64,000 nt of DNA from Malaya genurostris (taxonomy: Eukaryota > Arthropoda > Insecta > Diptera > Culicidae), in contig NC_080570.1 of assembly GCF_030247185.1 (NCBI RefSeq), positions 152,099,641-152,163,640 of the forward strand, in the 5' to 3' direction. The translations under genes and the position numbers were made by a program. This document shows, piece by piece, positions 44,288 through 54,808 of the stretch (position 1 is the stretch's first letter; each line of letters begins with the position of its first letter). The notes beneath the pieces were generated by a model. That model searched no databases. It was not told the origin of the DNA and saw only the letters and a program-made list of their open reading frames with translations.

Positions 44288-44493
44288 AAAGCAAAGTCCT
44301 GGCATTACATTCCTTTTGTGGAATTTGGCCTTTCCGTTTCAACAGACTTCGCAGCCGATTCTTAGTATACAGAATCATTGCATGGCTAGTACTATGGATC
44401 CTACTGACACTAAGAATCCTTCCAGGTCGGGGCTCGAACATACGACAACTGGCTTGTAAGACCAGCGTCCTATGCATTGAACTGCCAACCCGA
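44288..44493 (-). mobile_element. tRNA-derived SINE, complete, with 12-bp target duplication
   Basis: The minus strand begins gggttggcagttcaatgcat, has an anticodon-arm-like ctggt CTTACAA gccag (valine-like TAC), a B box GTTCGAGCCCC, then a body of about 130 bases, ending in ccaggactttgcttt. GATTTTGAAGAT stands on both sides (44276-44287 and 44494-44505). The duplication is of LINE reverse transcriptase codons, which fixes insertion order. Partial relatives are at 45095, 60770 and 62693. Confidence 0.9.
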
Positions 44494-44560
44494 GATTTTG
44501 AAGATCCTCATTGGTTAATGGAATTGTTATGCTTGCTTATTAAATCTTTTCTTGAGAACG

Positions 44561-45094
44561 GGAACACCGAGCAGGAAGGATGTCGTCTTCCAAGGATGAA
44601 GAATTGTGGTTTCATACATCGAACCGGAGTACCGGAGTAGATGGTGACATCTCTGATCCCGTGAGAGGTGATCTCTCGAAAACGGTTTTCGGCCCCAGTC
44701 GGTAGCGGCCTGTCCCCTTGTCGATTCTGGGAATATCCAGGTGGACCAGTTGCGAATGGTTATGTCCGGTGAAGCTTTGGAAGAGGAGCTTCGCCACCTC
44801 TCTGCAGAGTTTATTTGTTCCTGGATGTTCTCTCCAAATAACTAAGGTCGGAAACCATCGGAATGGGAGTTGACCTGACTCGATACATGCGGCTATTGCT
44901 GGGGTACTTGGGAGAAGATTTGAACCCGTTGTAGGAGGTATTTAGAAGATTTAGCGTCCCTCTTCGAAGACAAGCCTCAAAAGTTCCACACCATTCTCAC
45001 TGGTGACAGTGAATCCACAGTTGAAAAGCAAAGTCAGGGTAATTCATTACGATGAGGAACTTGTCCCCGCAATTCGATGTGGAAGTCAACTTCG
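44561..45094. other. Unassigned, moderately GC-rich piece
   Basis: No protein family recognised in any frame. Its position after the LINE suggests it may be another decayed element. Confidence 0.3.
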
Positions 45095-45170
45095 CAAGAC
45101 GACTCGATCCTACGAACACTAAAAATCTTTCCAAGTCAAGACAAGAACATACGACATACGGGTTTCTGAG
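45095..45170 (-). repeat. SINE fragment
   Basis: Words cgatcctacgaacactaaaa and gaacatacgac match the central part of the SINE at 44288-44493. The tRNA-like head is incomplete. Confidence 0.55.
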
Positions 45171-45611
45171 GCTCCGTTCGAAAGTCGGGTTTTCCAGGCA
45201 AATTGATATATTTTCAAAGATGAGAAGTAAAAATTTTAGCTAGGAAACTGTACGTCAACGATTTAATTCGTTTTAGTTCATGTAAAGTTCAGACGATAAG
45301 CATATTTTTCAGTATTTGTAATATCATTTACCACCATTATTGAACGCATTGAACGTCACACAGTAACAAACACCAAACATAACGAACAAATCATCGATGG
45401 TACTTGTCGTATACATCGGAATCTCCTGTTACGAACAGAGGAGGAAGTGCGTACAAATTTGGGTTATGAATATGGTTATAGAAAATTTAAAGATGTAAAA
45501 CTCCTAAAATCCAATATGGCGTCTTTCGGTTTGTGGATATTCTTTCGATTCGCTTATAATTTGTATTTTCGGGTCTGATTTGACAAGTAAGTTTATCAAA
45601 TTCGCATAATT

Positions 45612-45722
45612 AATCAACAAGTACATACGATTATCGATATTCGGAAGTGTGGAAGAAGCATGTCAGTTTTATTCTTATTCACGTCATCCAGGTATGTCTC
45701 TGATATTACCCACCCGGCTTTT
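45612..45722 (+). repeat. Right-end fragment of the 1.1-kb repeat (family D)
   Basis: Matches 37125-37230: attatcgatattcggaagtg, ttcacgtcatccaggtatgt and ctgatattacccacccgg. Confidence 0.65.
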
Positions 45723-45759
45723 TGGTACATACAGGCAAATTGAAACAGTCAATTTTTAC

Positions 45760-46345
45760 CCTTTTTTTGCGTCATCGTTCTGAAATTTTAAACATGCTGC
45801 ACCCTGTAATTTCCGATACTTCCGTCCGTCTGTTCAATGTCCGTCTAGAAGACCGTAAATCTTTCATTTGAAAATAAGTTTGTGAAAATCGTTTCAGACA
45901 TTACTGAGTAGATAAAATGAGTTTCTTTTTGAGTCTTTTATCACTCCGGTACATTAAACTATGAACCGATATATTCGATATAGAAGTTTTTGGCCATCAA
46001 CTAACAAGAATATACCAAATAAGAGTTATACGGTTAGTTCAAAAGATTTTATTCGTTTTTACATCGCCATGTAAAGAAACACGTTCTCGAAATTGAAACA
46101 TATCACCCTGAAATTCTGTAACTGGAAGGCGTTTCTTAATCAAAATCAATATTATTTTATTTAATTGTAAGACTTTTGATTTCAATCAAAGTACATTAAA
46201 ATCGGTTCTGGCATCGCTGAGAAATCATGGCGCATATTTTTGCAACGTTATGCAGGAGTCGGATCTGGATAAAACTCAACAGCGTTATATAAGAAAGTCC
46301 GAGTTTTCTTATTTGAGTTTGTAAAATCGGTCCTGCCATTTCTAC
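45760..46345 (+). repeat. Type B satellite-like monomers
   Basis: Three degenerate monomers with caccctgaaattctgtaact, tttgtgaaaatcgtttcag and gtttgtaaaatcggtcctg phrases. No head or tail of family H is visible. Confidence 0.55.
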
Positions 46346-46371
46346 TTATAGTAGAATTCAATAATTTAAAA

Positions 46372-47505
46372 AAAAAAAAGGCGGGTGAGTAATGTCAGAG
46401 ACATAACTGTATGTCGTGAATACGAAAACAACACTTCCGAATATCAATTAGTTGATCAATTGTATGAATTATGCAAGCATTCCCCTTTTTCACATTTTTC
46501 TCAAAAACAAAGAAGGTTTCACTTCACTTCGGTAAACTTCGCACAGCGAAAAGTGCACAAATCTAATCAAACAGTTTTAGATTTACACTAAACTGAGAAT
46601 ATTTGCCTCCGATTTGCGAGCAAGAAATCCTAATAGTTCTATAGAAAACTTTTAGAGCCATTAGAACGGCTGATTTTGTGTGATGCTCTCCACCGTTGTC
46701 CTCTTTTCGTTGTTTTTTCACCAATGCAAACGACTAGCAGCTGTGATGCAGTCGCTCTTGTCGGAAGTGAACCTAGCTTTGCAAACGATACATCTGCTAG
46801 CAGTGGCGATAGAATCCAAACTGATCCAATTTTTGTTAAGAGGTTTCTTTTTACGTGATTTCGTTTATAGATTTTTCACTAGTGGGCGGTCCTAACGGCT
46901 ATAAAATTAGCCGCATACAGAATTTTAATGTCGAATATTTCATTTTGGATTTACATTTCATTGAAAGAAACTATCCGGATGCTGTACGGGATTCATTCCT
47001 GCCTTTCAGAAGGACCAAATTGTGGAACTCACTACGATGTTAAACACTTTTCGGAACATTTTCTCGAACGATTTGTTGTACAGCAGCAGATATTTTGTTC
47101 TGTTCCTCAGAACTCATTCTGATTGGCTGGTGTTGACATGGGTCAAATGAAACAGATTATTCAATAGTGTACTTTTGAAATACTTCAATGCTGTTGCTAT
47201 ACACGTTTAAATTGAAAAATTTCGATTCTATTGATAATTAGATTATATAAATCCTTTCACAGATCACTGAGCTATGAGCTTTAAAAATACGAGAAATGAA
47301 AATGCCTTATGAACTATCCTCTTTGATACTCGTTTATACCAAACATTTCAGAAAAATTTAATTTTGAATTATTTGAGATTATGTCACACAACTGAAAATT
47401 TTATCATAAAATTGTGAACATATTTCCGATGGCATGTAGCAAAAATTATGTTGATTCGTTAGATGCAACAAGAGATATTCACGATCAAAAACTTATCACT
47501 CTCTC
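46372..47505 (-). repeat. 1.1-kb dispersed repeat (family D), copy 2, inverse of copy 1
   Basis: Begins ggcgggtgagtaatgtcaga, ends gatattcacgatcaaaaact. It is the inverse of 36103-37234, about 9.1 kb apart. TATA-like ctataaaa lies at about 46900 and a CCAAT-type attggctgg at about 47122. The ORF shared with copy 1 is shifted at about 46930. Non-coding as far as I can tell. Confidence 0.75.
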
Positions 47506-47579
47506 ATAGCTCTCACATGCCTAATTATGAAATTGCAATTGTTTTCTATTTGGTAGATAATTTTTTGGCATTTTTCACA

Positions 47580-47785
47580 AAGGTCGTTCTGAAGGTCCAA
47601 TTTCCGACTACTTCTTCAAGCATTTAAGGGCGTATTTCAGCAAGGATACGTTGATTATTGGTTTCCAACGCATCAATCGTTGCTGGTTTACCCGCATAAA
47701 ACTATGACTTCCTATATCCCCACAAAAAATAATCGAGTGCCGTCAAATCTCACGAACGCGGAGACCATTTGTTTGAATAAGTCAA
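47580..47785 (-). pseudogene. IS630/Tc1/mariner-type transposase C-terminal remnant
   Basis: The minus strand reads RDLTALDYFLWGYRKS, then AGKPATIDALETNNQRI and MLEEVVGNWTFR. The D-L-T-x-L-D-Y-F-L-W-G phrase is typical of the last catalytic segment of one DDE transposase group. Only the end of the protein is left. Confidence 0.6.
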
Positions 47786-47789
47786 ACAA

Positions 47790-49825
47790 TCTGGGGGAAG
47801 CCAAACAATACTGAGTAGAGACGTCACTTTACACTGTCAAAACAACTTTCAGACAGTAGAGTTAAGCCCGGTAAAGTGAGTGACCAACATAAAATTCGAT
47901 CACATTTATAATACTCACGTCTCCTTTCTTGTGGAACAAACTGTACAGTACAATAATTTCTCAAATGACGTAACAATTAATCGAAGGAAGCGTAGTTGTC
48001 TGGAAACCAGCTACATTCCATCTCTTGGTTGATCAACCAAAGAGTTGTTCTGGGGTTTTTGAGCATGATGCAACACTGAAACTGATTGCCACAGAATCCA
48101 CACGTCTCCAGTCAGTACTGTCTGTTTAAGCTCCCTCAAGTTTAAAGATGGATCGGTGTGTGTGTGTGTTTGCGTGCAAACAAACGCCGGCACTGCCAGG
48201 TCACGCATCAAACGCCCATCCAGTAGTCGCCATAACAACCTACCAATAATGACGTAGGATGGGGGAAGCTACATGCAAATGTCTTCTTTATCGTGTGTCT
48301 CTCTCTCTCCCAAGCGACCCAACCCAGGAACTCAATATATTATTACTCGGTAACTGCCGACAGGAAGGTTTTGGGTTTCCCTCTGCTCTCTTTCTCTCTA
48401 CCTGTATCTTCATCCATCTTGGTAAATGCTGATGCTGACACGTAACACAAGTTGCTATCGGTACGGCGAGGACCCGAAAGGATCCTTCGCTTTAGTCCAT
48501 ATACGATATCAAACAGACGAACGAAGAGCGAAGCGGTGTCTTTCTCGGCTGAAACGAAGTGGTGGTGTTCTTCGTAATTATTTTTCGCAAAAAATAATCA
48601 CCTTGTTTGCCTTACTAATTTGATTAATTGATGACGGCTTTCCTGGGTCTGCTTCAAATTTTGAGCATTAAAGGAAGCTGACTCTAAATGTTGTGTATTC
48701 CGTATTTGATCCGTTACTATTCGATTCAAGCCTTAACATTTTTAATCTACTCAAACGTGACAGGAAAATCCATCCGCAGCAGAATGATTTTCGCCGACGG
48801 AGGCCCCCCCAAAAGCGACAGCTTTTTCACTTCATCAGCCTCGACGATTCATCAATTAACATGGAAAGTACTGACACACGCACAGGCACAATAGTCTGCT
48901 TAATCCCGTACTATAACTGGCGTAATAAAGTTATTTAAATTACCCCATTTTCCCCGCAGTCCCTTCACCGAACCGAAACAGGTCAACTCTTCAGCTCATA
49001 AAATTGCCATTTCCAATTTATCGCTCCATTGAAAATCCATTTCACCTGTTTTTTTTTGTTGTTTGCTCTCCATGAGCACCTGGGATAAAACTTCATCTAA
49101 ATCCGTTTATACGCGATAAAGTGCCCGACGATGGCAAAGTTACGGCGCCGCACAGAATGGAATCGACGGTATCGGCTCGTGTTGTTGACTTACCGGATTC
49201 CATTAGGTGGCTAGGGGCGAAAGTAAAAAAATAGCCTTTTCAGATAATAAGTACAAATACCCCGGACCATCATCCTCTGCCTGTCTGTCTGTCTGTGTGA
49301 TCGATCAGAACGAGGAAAAAAGCGCACCAAAATTGTGGAATAAAACCCGGTACTGTGTGTCAGTCAGTTTCTCTTTAATCCGTAAATTACTGTGCTCTTT
49401 TCCAATTGAAGTTCATGAAAGAGTAATTTACCATTGCCGAGGCTGCTGTGAGACGAAGGATGTGGGAAAAGAAGGATTAAAAAATGAAAAAAAAACTGTC
49501 CATCGAACCGTGGCACAGTATGTTGTTCACAAAGTAATGATGAGATTTTCATTCAACTTAGTTTCAATGGAAACGGGTGGTTTTTAGTACAGGACAGAGG
49601 GGCATGTGTCTCCGCCTTGAGTTGCTTTTGGTATTCTAGCATAGCTATTAGCACTACAGAAATGTTATTACCATATCAACGAAGAAACTAACTATTCTTA
49701 CACGAGTATATGATCGACAAACGTGTAAAATTACTCATGCATTTATCAACATTTAATTCATGATCAAACAGGTCTTGAAATCATGAACATAACACATGGC
49801 CTGAGAAGTAGATGGCGCTAATTTT
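47790..49825. other. Mostly unique non-coding DNA
   Basis: Short GT and CT runs near 48160 and 48297. Composition is closer to 45 percent GC in parts (48000-49400), unlike the repeats. No exon recognised. It may contain regulatory elements of the surrounding gene. Confidence 0.4.
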
Positions 49826-49827
49826 AT

Positions 49828-51225
49828 TTGTCACCTTTTTCAGTTAAAAAGACAACTGTTAACATTTCCATATTTCATGAGCATTTGACTATGAGAAAGC
49901 TCTGTTCAAAGTGGGTTCCACGTTTGCTCACTGTTGACCAAAAACGAGAAAGTGTTGATGATTCTGAGCAGTGTTTGGATAAGTTTAAATCTGACAACCC
50001 GGAATTTTCGCGTCGATATGTGACAATGGATGAAACATGGATCTATCACTTCACTCCGAAATCAAAACGATCGTCCAAAGCGCCCGAGAGCACAACAATC
50101 TGCTGGAAAGGTTATGGCCTCGGTATTTTGGGATGTGCGTGGTGTAATATTTATCGAGTATCTTCAGAGAGGAAATACCATTAATAGTGAATATTATATA
50201 GCATTATTGGAGCGTTTGAAAACTAAACCCGATCAGATGGTAATAACAGAATTGTAACAACTGGAGTAATTTATTTCAGAAATATTTTGTAACTAATTAA
50301 GAAATATTTTTGGCTGGTAAGCTGTTAAAATAACAAAAATCATAACAAAAAAGACTCTAGCAGGAACCAAATCGTAACAGAGTTTGGAACGTTTGTATCA
50401 CAATTATTGTTGAATTTGATATAACTACACAAGTCCGAAAGCAGAAATTTATAACAATAGTTGTAAAGTATTAGATAGCAAATTTAACACAGAAAAACTA
50501 TATTCCAGCTAACTTCTAGCATCGTTTCATCCGAAGTTGTTTTAAATGAATAAATCATTTAGTAATCTGGTTTCTTGTTTTAGTTTTTTGAAACTTTGAT
50601 CATTATATTTCGATATAAAGCTACGGAAGAACTCATTTTTGCAATTAATGAACTTCATCATGAGTCTTGCGAATGAAAATAAAACATCATAACTGATTTT
50701 GTTAGTATATTGTTATCATAAGTTTTAACTTTCAACTGTTTTCATTCGTTAAATATCTCAAAATAACACAAATTGTTATACATTTCAACTGTTGATATAC
50801 TTGTGTTATGATTTTGTTAGGTGCATCTAGACGGGAAATTGCAAAGAAACGGCCGCATATAGCAAAGAAAACAATTTTCTTTCATCAAAACAATGCACCG
50901 TGTCACAAGTCAATCAAAACAATGGCAAAACTACATGAATTGAACTTCGAATTGCTCCCACATCCACTGCATTCACCAGATTCGGCTCCCAGCGACTACT
51001 GGCCGTTCGCAGACCTGAAAAAATGCTCACCGATAAGAAATTTCGTACGAAACTGAGGCCTATTTTGAGGCGAAAGATAAATCGTTCCACAAAAGTGGCA
51101 TTGAAATGTTAGAGCGGCGCTGAAATGATTGCGTTGCTCTTGATGGAGATTACGTTGATAAATAAAGTTAGAATTGAACAAAAAAATCGAGTTCTCTTTG
51201 TTAGGCCCGGGAATTTTCAGCTCAT
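49828..51225 (+). mobile_element. Mariner, 5'-truncated and split by an insert
   Basis: Part one (49850-50225) reads HEHLTMRKLCSKWVPRLLTV, then RRYVTMDETWIYHFTP with the first catalytic Asp, and GKVMASVFWDVRGVIFIEYL. Part two (50833-51120) reads EIAKKRPHIAKKTIFFHQNN, APCHKSIKTMAKLHELNFEL and LLPHPLHSPDSAPSDYWPF, with the other two acidic segments (second Asp changed to Asn in HQNN). Frameshifts present. The right end near 51205 (ttaggcccgggaattttcag) resembles mariner termini. The N-terminal DNA-binding part is missing. Confidence 0.85.
50226..50832. mobile_element. AT-rich insert within the mariner
   Basis: The mariner protein stops after ALLERLK and continues with EIAKKRPH 600 bases later. 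The insert is rich in ataacaa words, with ggtaataacagaattgtaac near the left and gttatgattttgttagg near the right, which are loosely inverse. Probably a MITE. No coding content and no clear duplication. Confidence 0.55.
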
Positions 51226-51744
51226 GTGTTATTTTACCAAATTCTTGACTTATTTCGAGAATGTTTTTCCGAAGTTGTTTTGTTTAGTCCAATTAATGCG
51301 ATTTTATTTTCTTCAAGCTTGATTTTTGCTACCGTTTCAGTGTTATTTTGACGTAGGACTACGTCTTTGTTTTCCATATAGGAGTAGGAATTCAAACTTC
51401 GCCGTCATGTTTTGATCATCAACTGCTCAATAAAATTTTTTACAGATATTCAATACTGTTTCACCTACTACTGGAAAATATTTCTAATCCACCTAGTGGT
51501 GTAATGATTCCTTTCTCATATTACTCATACTTTTATAAATATTACACACATTTTGTTGAAGAAAATTTTCATTTAATTTTGAAGTAAAGCAAGAAACTTT
51601 AATTTGATGCAAACAATTTGATGAGCTCAGCTGATAAAAAATGTTCCGTTTTCATTTTGCATCATCTCTAAAAATAACGGCTTGAAATTTTTAACACACT
51701 TCACCGTGTACTTCCGGAACTGGAAGTCGAGTCCGATTGAAATT

Positions 51745-53255
51745 ATGAACATGAACTTAGCGAGTCGGCACCTTTCACCGATGATATCGCAAATAGGTGA
51801 ATAATTTGTTGTCAGTTAGTTGCAGTAATTTTGAGTTTGTTGTTCAATTTTTTTGGTGCTTCACTAAATTCATATGATGTTATTTAAGCTCCCTGTCCAA
51901 ACACTCTTGAAAAAAATCAAAGCCCTATGGATAGTTTGTTGCTAATTAGTTACAGAAATTTCGTTTGAAGCTTGAAAACAAATCGAAACTCAGTAGATAG
52001 GTGGTTCAATCCATTTTTTATTGTGCTGACTACTTCGCTAAATTCAAATGAAGCTACCCTCCCGAATAAGCTAACTGAAAACTTATTGAAACCCAGTGGA
52101 TAATTTGTTGCTTATTAGTTGCCAATTAGTTACGGTGGTTTTGAATTTGTTGCTCAATTTTTCTTTTGAGTACTTCGTAAATTTCATATAAGTTCATAAG
52201 CCAACTAACTAATCAGTAACAAACTAGCCATAGGATTTCGAATTGCTTTCAAGCTTATTTGCGGAAGATGCTTCAAAAACGTTATATATTTTTTTATTCA
52301 TTATTATAATATAATTTTAAGGCACACTGCTTAAGCTCTAAGATGCCAAGGGTATTTACTAATCTTAATTACGACTAACTTAAAACTAGAATAGTATCAT
52401 TATGTAATGTAGTATCGGGGTAGCGGGTTCTCGAGAATTCAGCTTTCAGCTGGCGATCGGCAGTGGTCGGTGAATTCAATATTGCATGAGGGTCTTCCAT
52501 ATGTCGTTGGTGAATATCCATGTTGGCCGCATCCTTCGGTCCGTGTGGGTCCGCGAGAAACACCCCCAGGCTACGAAGGCCCAGCGGGTGGCCCGCATGG
52601 CGTTCATCGACTGGAGCGGTCTTCCGTGGGCGGTGATGATATTGCCGAAGAGAATAAAAGAGAAGTAAATATTGTGGAAAACGTGGTAAAAAGGGGATGT
52701 GGGAACAAAATGTCTGAAAACGATAGAGATCTAATGAGTTGCCATCGAGATGGTGAAGAGACAGAGAAGGGGGAATGAAAAAATAACTTTATATGAACTT
52801 AGTTCAGTACTTCAAACAATTAAATAATATAAAGCAAAAAAATCAAAACTACCGTAACTCATTAGCAACTAAAAAGCAACAAATTATTCACATAGTTTCG
52901 ACTTGTTCTCAAGCTTATCAAGGATTAGCTTGGTCAACTTATGCTAGCTTATCTAGCTTAGCTTGGTCAACTACATATAAACGTAGCAAAGTACTCAAAA
53001 AAAATTCAAAACTGCCGTAACTAGTTAGCAACTAATAAGCAACAAACTATCCACTGGGTTTCGATTCAAGTGTAATTGTTTTTAGGCTTATTTATTAGGA
53101 GTGCTTCGTCAACTCCATATGAACTTAACAAAGTACTAAAAAATATATAAAAAATTTGAGCAACAAGTTCGAAAATACCATAACTAATTAGCAACAAATT
53201 ATTAACCTATTTGCGTTACCATCGGCGAGAGTTGCCTCGCTAAGCTCATGTTCAT
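51745..53255. mobile_element. Foldback-like element E4, long form with a LINE fragment
   Basis: The ends ATGAACATGAAC and GCTCATGTTCAT are mirror images with the family arms (ccgatgatatcgcaaatagg and inverse). Monomers face inward from both sides, and the middle holds a non-family block at 52285-52780. The nine bases left and right differ, so unlike the other three there is no target duplication, and rearrangement or recombination between copies is possible. Confidence 0.8.
52285..52780 (-). pseudogene. 3' piece of a non-LTR retrotransposon inside E4
   Basis: On the minus strand an open stretch (52563-52375, ADPHGPKDAANMDIHQRHME) ends in a stop, then comes a UTR with ggcatcttagagcttaagca and gtgtgccttaaaatt, and an A/T-rich tail at about 52285-52320. 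The UTR motif and tail repeat those at 8302 and 29935. GC content is clearly above the surroundings. I do not recognise the protein part. Confidence 0.45.
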
Positions 53256-53528
53256 TTGGCTCAGTCATCTGCAAAAAAAAATTGAGCAGTAAGAAAACAA
53301 GTCGATTTTGTCGGTTACGTCACTTATACCATTATATCTCCGGAAATCGAAAATAATAGCAATTTGATTTTCGAACTTGATCAATGAAACAGTAGTAGCT
53401 TTCAAAGTCTCATTTTGTTGACGTCAGTAGCTCCGAGAGAGTTAAACAGAGAAAATAGAGCTATTCTTAATCCACCTAGTATGGTGATAATGCCTTTCTC
53501 TTGCCATTGACATATTGTCATTAGTCTA

Positions 53529-54808
53529 AGGAGTGTATCGAAAATAAACTATCCACAATTTTTTCTTTCAAATTACGATAAAAAACGATATTTTATTCAA
53601 ATTCAAAATTGATTATTTATTGTACGAGGTTAAACTTGAGCATAATGAAAACCGGATGAAATTTAAGTTATTCCTTCACGAATTTTCGAACCTTTGATCG
53701 TACGCTCTTCATCAAGTTCCGGACAAGTGTTGCATCGCATTTTGTGGACGCTTGAGCCCAAATTTGTTTAAACTCCTGCATGTTCCCAGCTGCCTTATAC
53801 CAGTCTTCTTGAGGACCTTCTTCACGATTGCCCAGTAACGTTCGATGGGTCGAAGCCGAGGGCAATTTGGTGGATTGATATATTTCTCAACTAAATTTAT
53901 ACCCCTTTTTCCGCAAGCCATTAGAGAGTGGTTTTGGCATAGTGAGCCGACACTAAATCCGGCCAAAACAGTGAAGGTGCACTATGCTTCTTATATGAAG
54001 GCAGCAATCTCTTCTGGAGACACTCAGATCGATAGATTTCTGCATTTATAGTTCCGGTAGTGTGAAAAATGGTTGACTTCAAACCACAGGAACATATTGC
54101 TTGCCATACCAGTACCTTTTGACCGAATTTCTTCACTTGAATCGACCTGTCCGCATCGCTCCTCGCTTGTGGACCTGAACGGATTTTTGAGTTCTCCTTT
54201 ACATAAGTCCCATCGTCCATCAAAACGCATGCATCCGGACACTGCAAAAGACGCGAATACAATTTCCGGGTTCTTGTTGCTGCTAGCTTCTTCTGTTCTA
54301 CACCTTGTTTCGAGATTCTCTGCTTCTTGTAGATCTTCAGGTGATTTCGCTTCTTGATACGCTGGATCATTCCGCCACCCGTTCCTGCGTTTTTGAATCA
54401 CGTTTTGACATTTATTTGTTCTTCATGATTAGAGATACCACTTTCTGGTCCAGTTTCGGGTTGAAAGAACCGGGTTTTTTGCCTCTTCTTGGTAGCTCAT
54501 CCAAAGAACAGTGTTCCCCAAACTTATTCATGATGGTTTTAACAATGACATGATGAATTCCAAACCGCTTCGCCAATTTTCGCCTTATAATACCCTCCTC
54601 ACTTAGCCGTGTGTCCAGAACCTTAATTTTCACTTCCTTTTCAAAACACGACATTTTAAAAACGCAGAATTTCATCCGCACCAACAAGAAAACAAACGAA
54701 AACTGACAGCCAAACGCACAGCATGCTGTGATCTGAGCATAAAAAACCATCACGAATACATGCGTACAACAGAAATGTATGTGGATAGCTTATTATCGAT
54801 TCACTCCT
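53529..54808 (-). mobile_element. DD37E-type Tc1/mariner transposon, full length
   Basis: 1,280 bp. Terminal inverted repeats of about 26 bases (AGGAGTG, then atcga.aataa.ctatcc) agree at all but three positions, and TA stands on both sides (53527-53528 and 54809-54810). The single transposase gene runs on the minus strand. It lies inside a family H repeat. Confidence 0.92.
53665..54655 (-). pseudogene. DD37E transposase with a few frameshifts
   Basis: Begins MSCFEKEVKIKVLDTRLSEE near 54652, with a helix-turn-helix (IIRRKLAKRFGIHHVIVKTI). Then RKLYSRLLQCPDACVLMDDG holds the first catalytic Asp. VWQAICSCGLKSTIFHTTG and FWPDLVSAHYAKTTL hold the second Asp. PPNCPRLRPIERYWAIVKK holds the Glu. 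At least three frame breaks (near 54395, 53925 and 53715). With those it would be inactive. The nuclear DNA-cutting role is inferred from the family. Confidence 0.9.

Larger units (their letters stand above)
43664..44560 (+). pseudogene. Jockey/I-type LINE reverse transcriptase, broken by two insertions
   Basis: Part one (43664-43921) reads IDVVYTDLKAAFDQTDHEIL, the RT motif A region with the first catalytic Asp. It continues to SGVPQGSNWGPLLFVLFFND. The YADD motif is absent. Part two (44047-44287) includes VGNLGILLDEILTFDLHRS and SSQLGFFFRKSLRI, the thumb region. Part three resumes at 44506 with DPHWLMELLC. The gaps are a tRNA-like hairpin element and a SINE. Frameshifts present. The LINE family is older than both inserts. 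Confidence 0.85.
51484..53464 (+). repeat. Family H repeat (head, one B and one A monomer) split by a Foldback-like element
   Basis: Head ctaatccacctagtggtgta at 51484 and a type B piece up to 51744 (acttccggaactggaagtcg). After the Foldback-like element, a type A monomer (53256-53460: gtcggttacgtcacttatac). The next head starts directly at 53465. The presence of both monomer types in one unit shows they belong to the same element family. Confidence 0.6.

Noticed and set aside
44420..44493. Possible tRNA-Val gene
   Set aside because: The head of a 206-bp SINE with target duplication; D arm and acceptor stem are not tRNA-like.
52470..52778. 102-codon plus-strand ORF in the GC-richer block
   Set aside because: The minus strand carries the LINE-like 3' UTR and tail, so the plus-strand frame is more likely a shadow.
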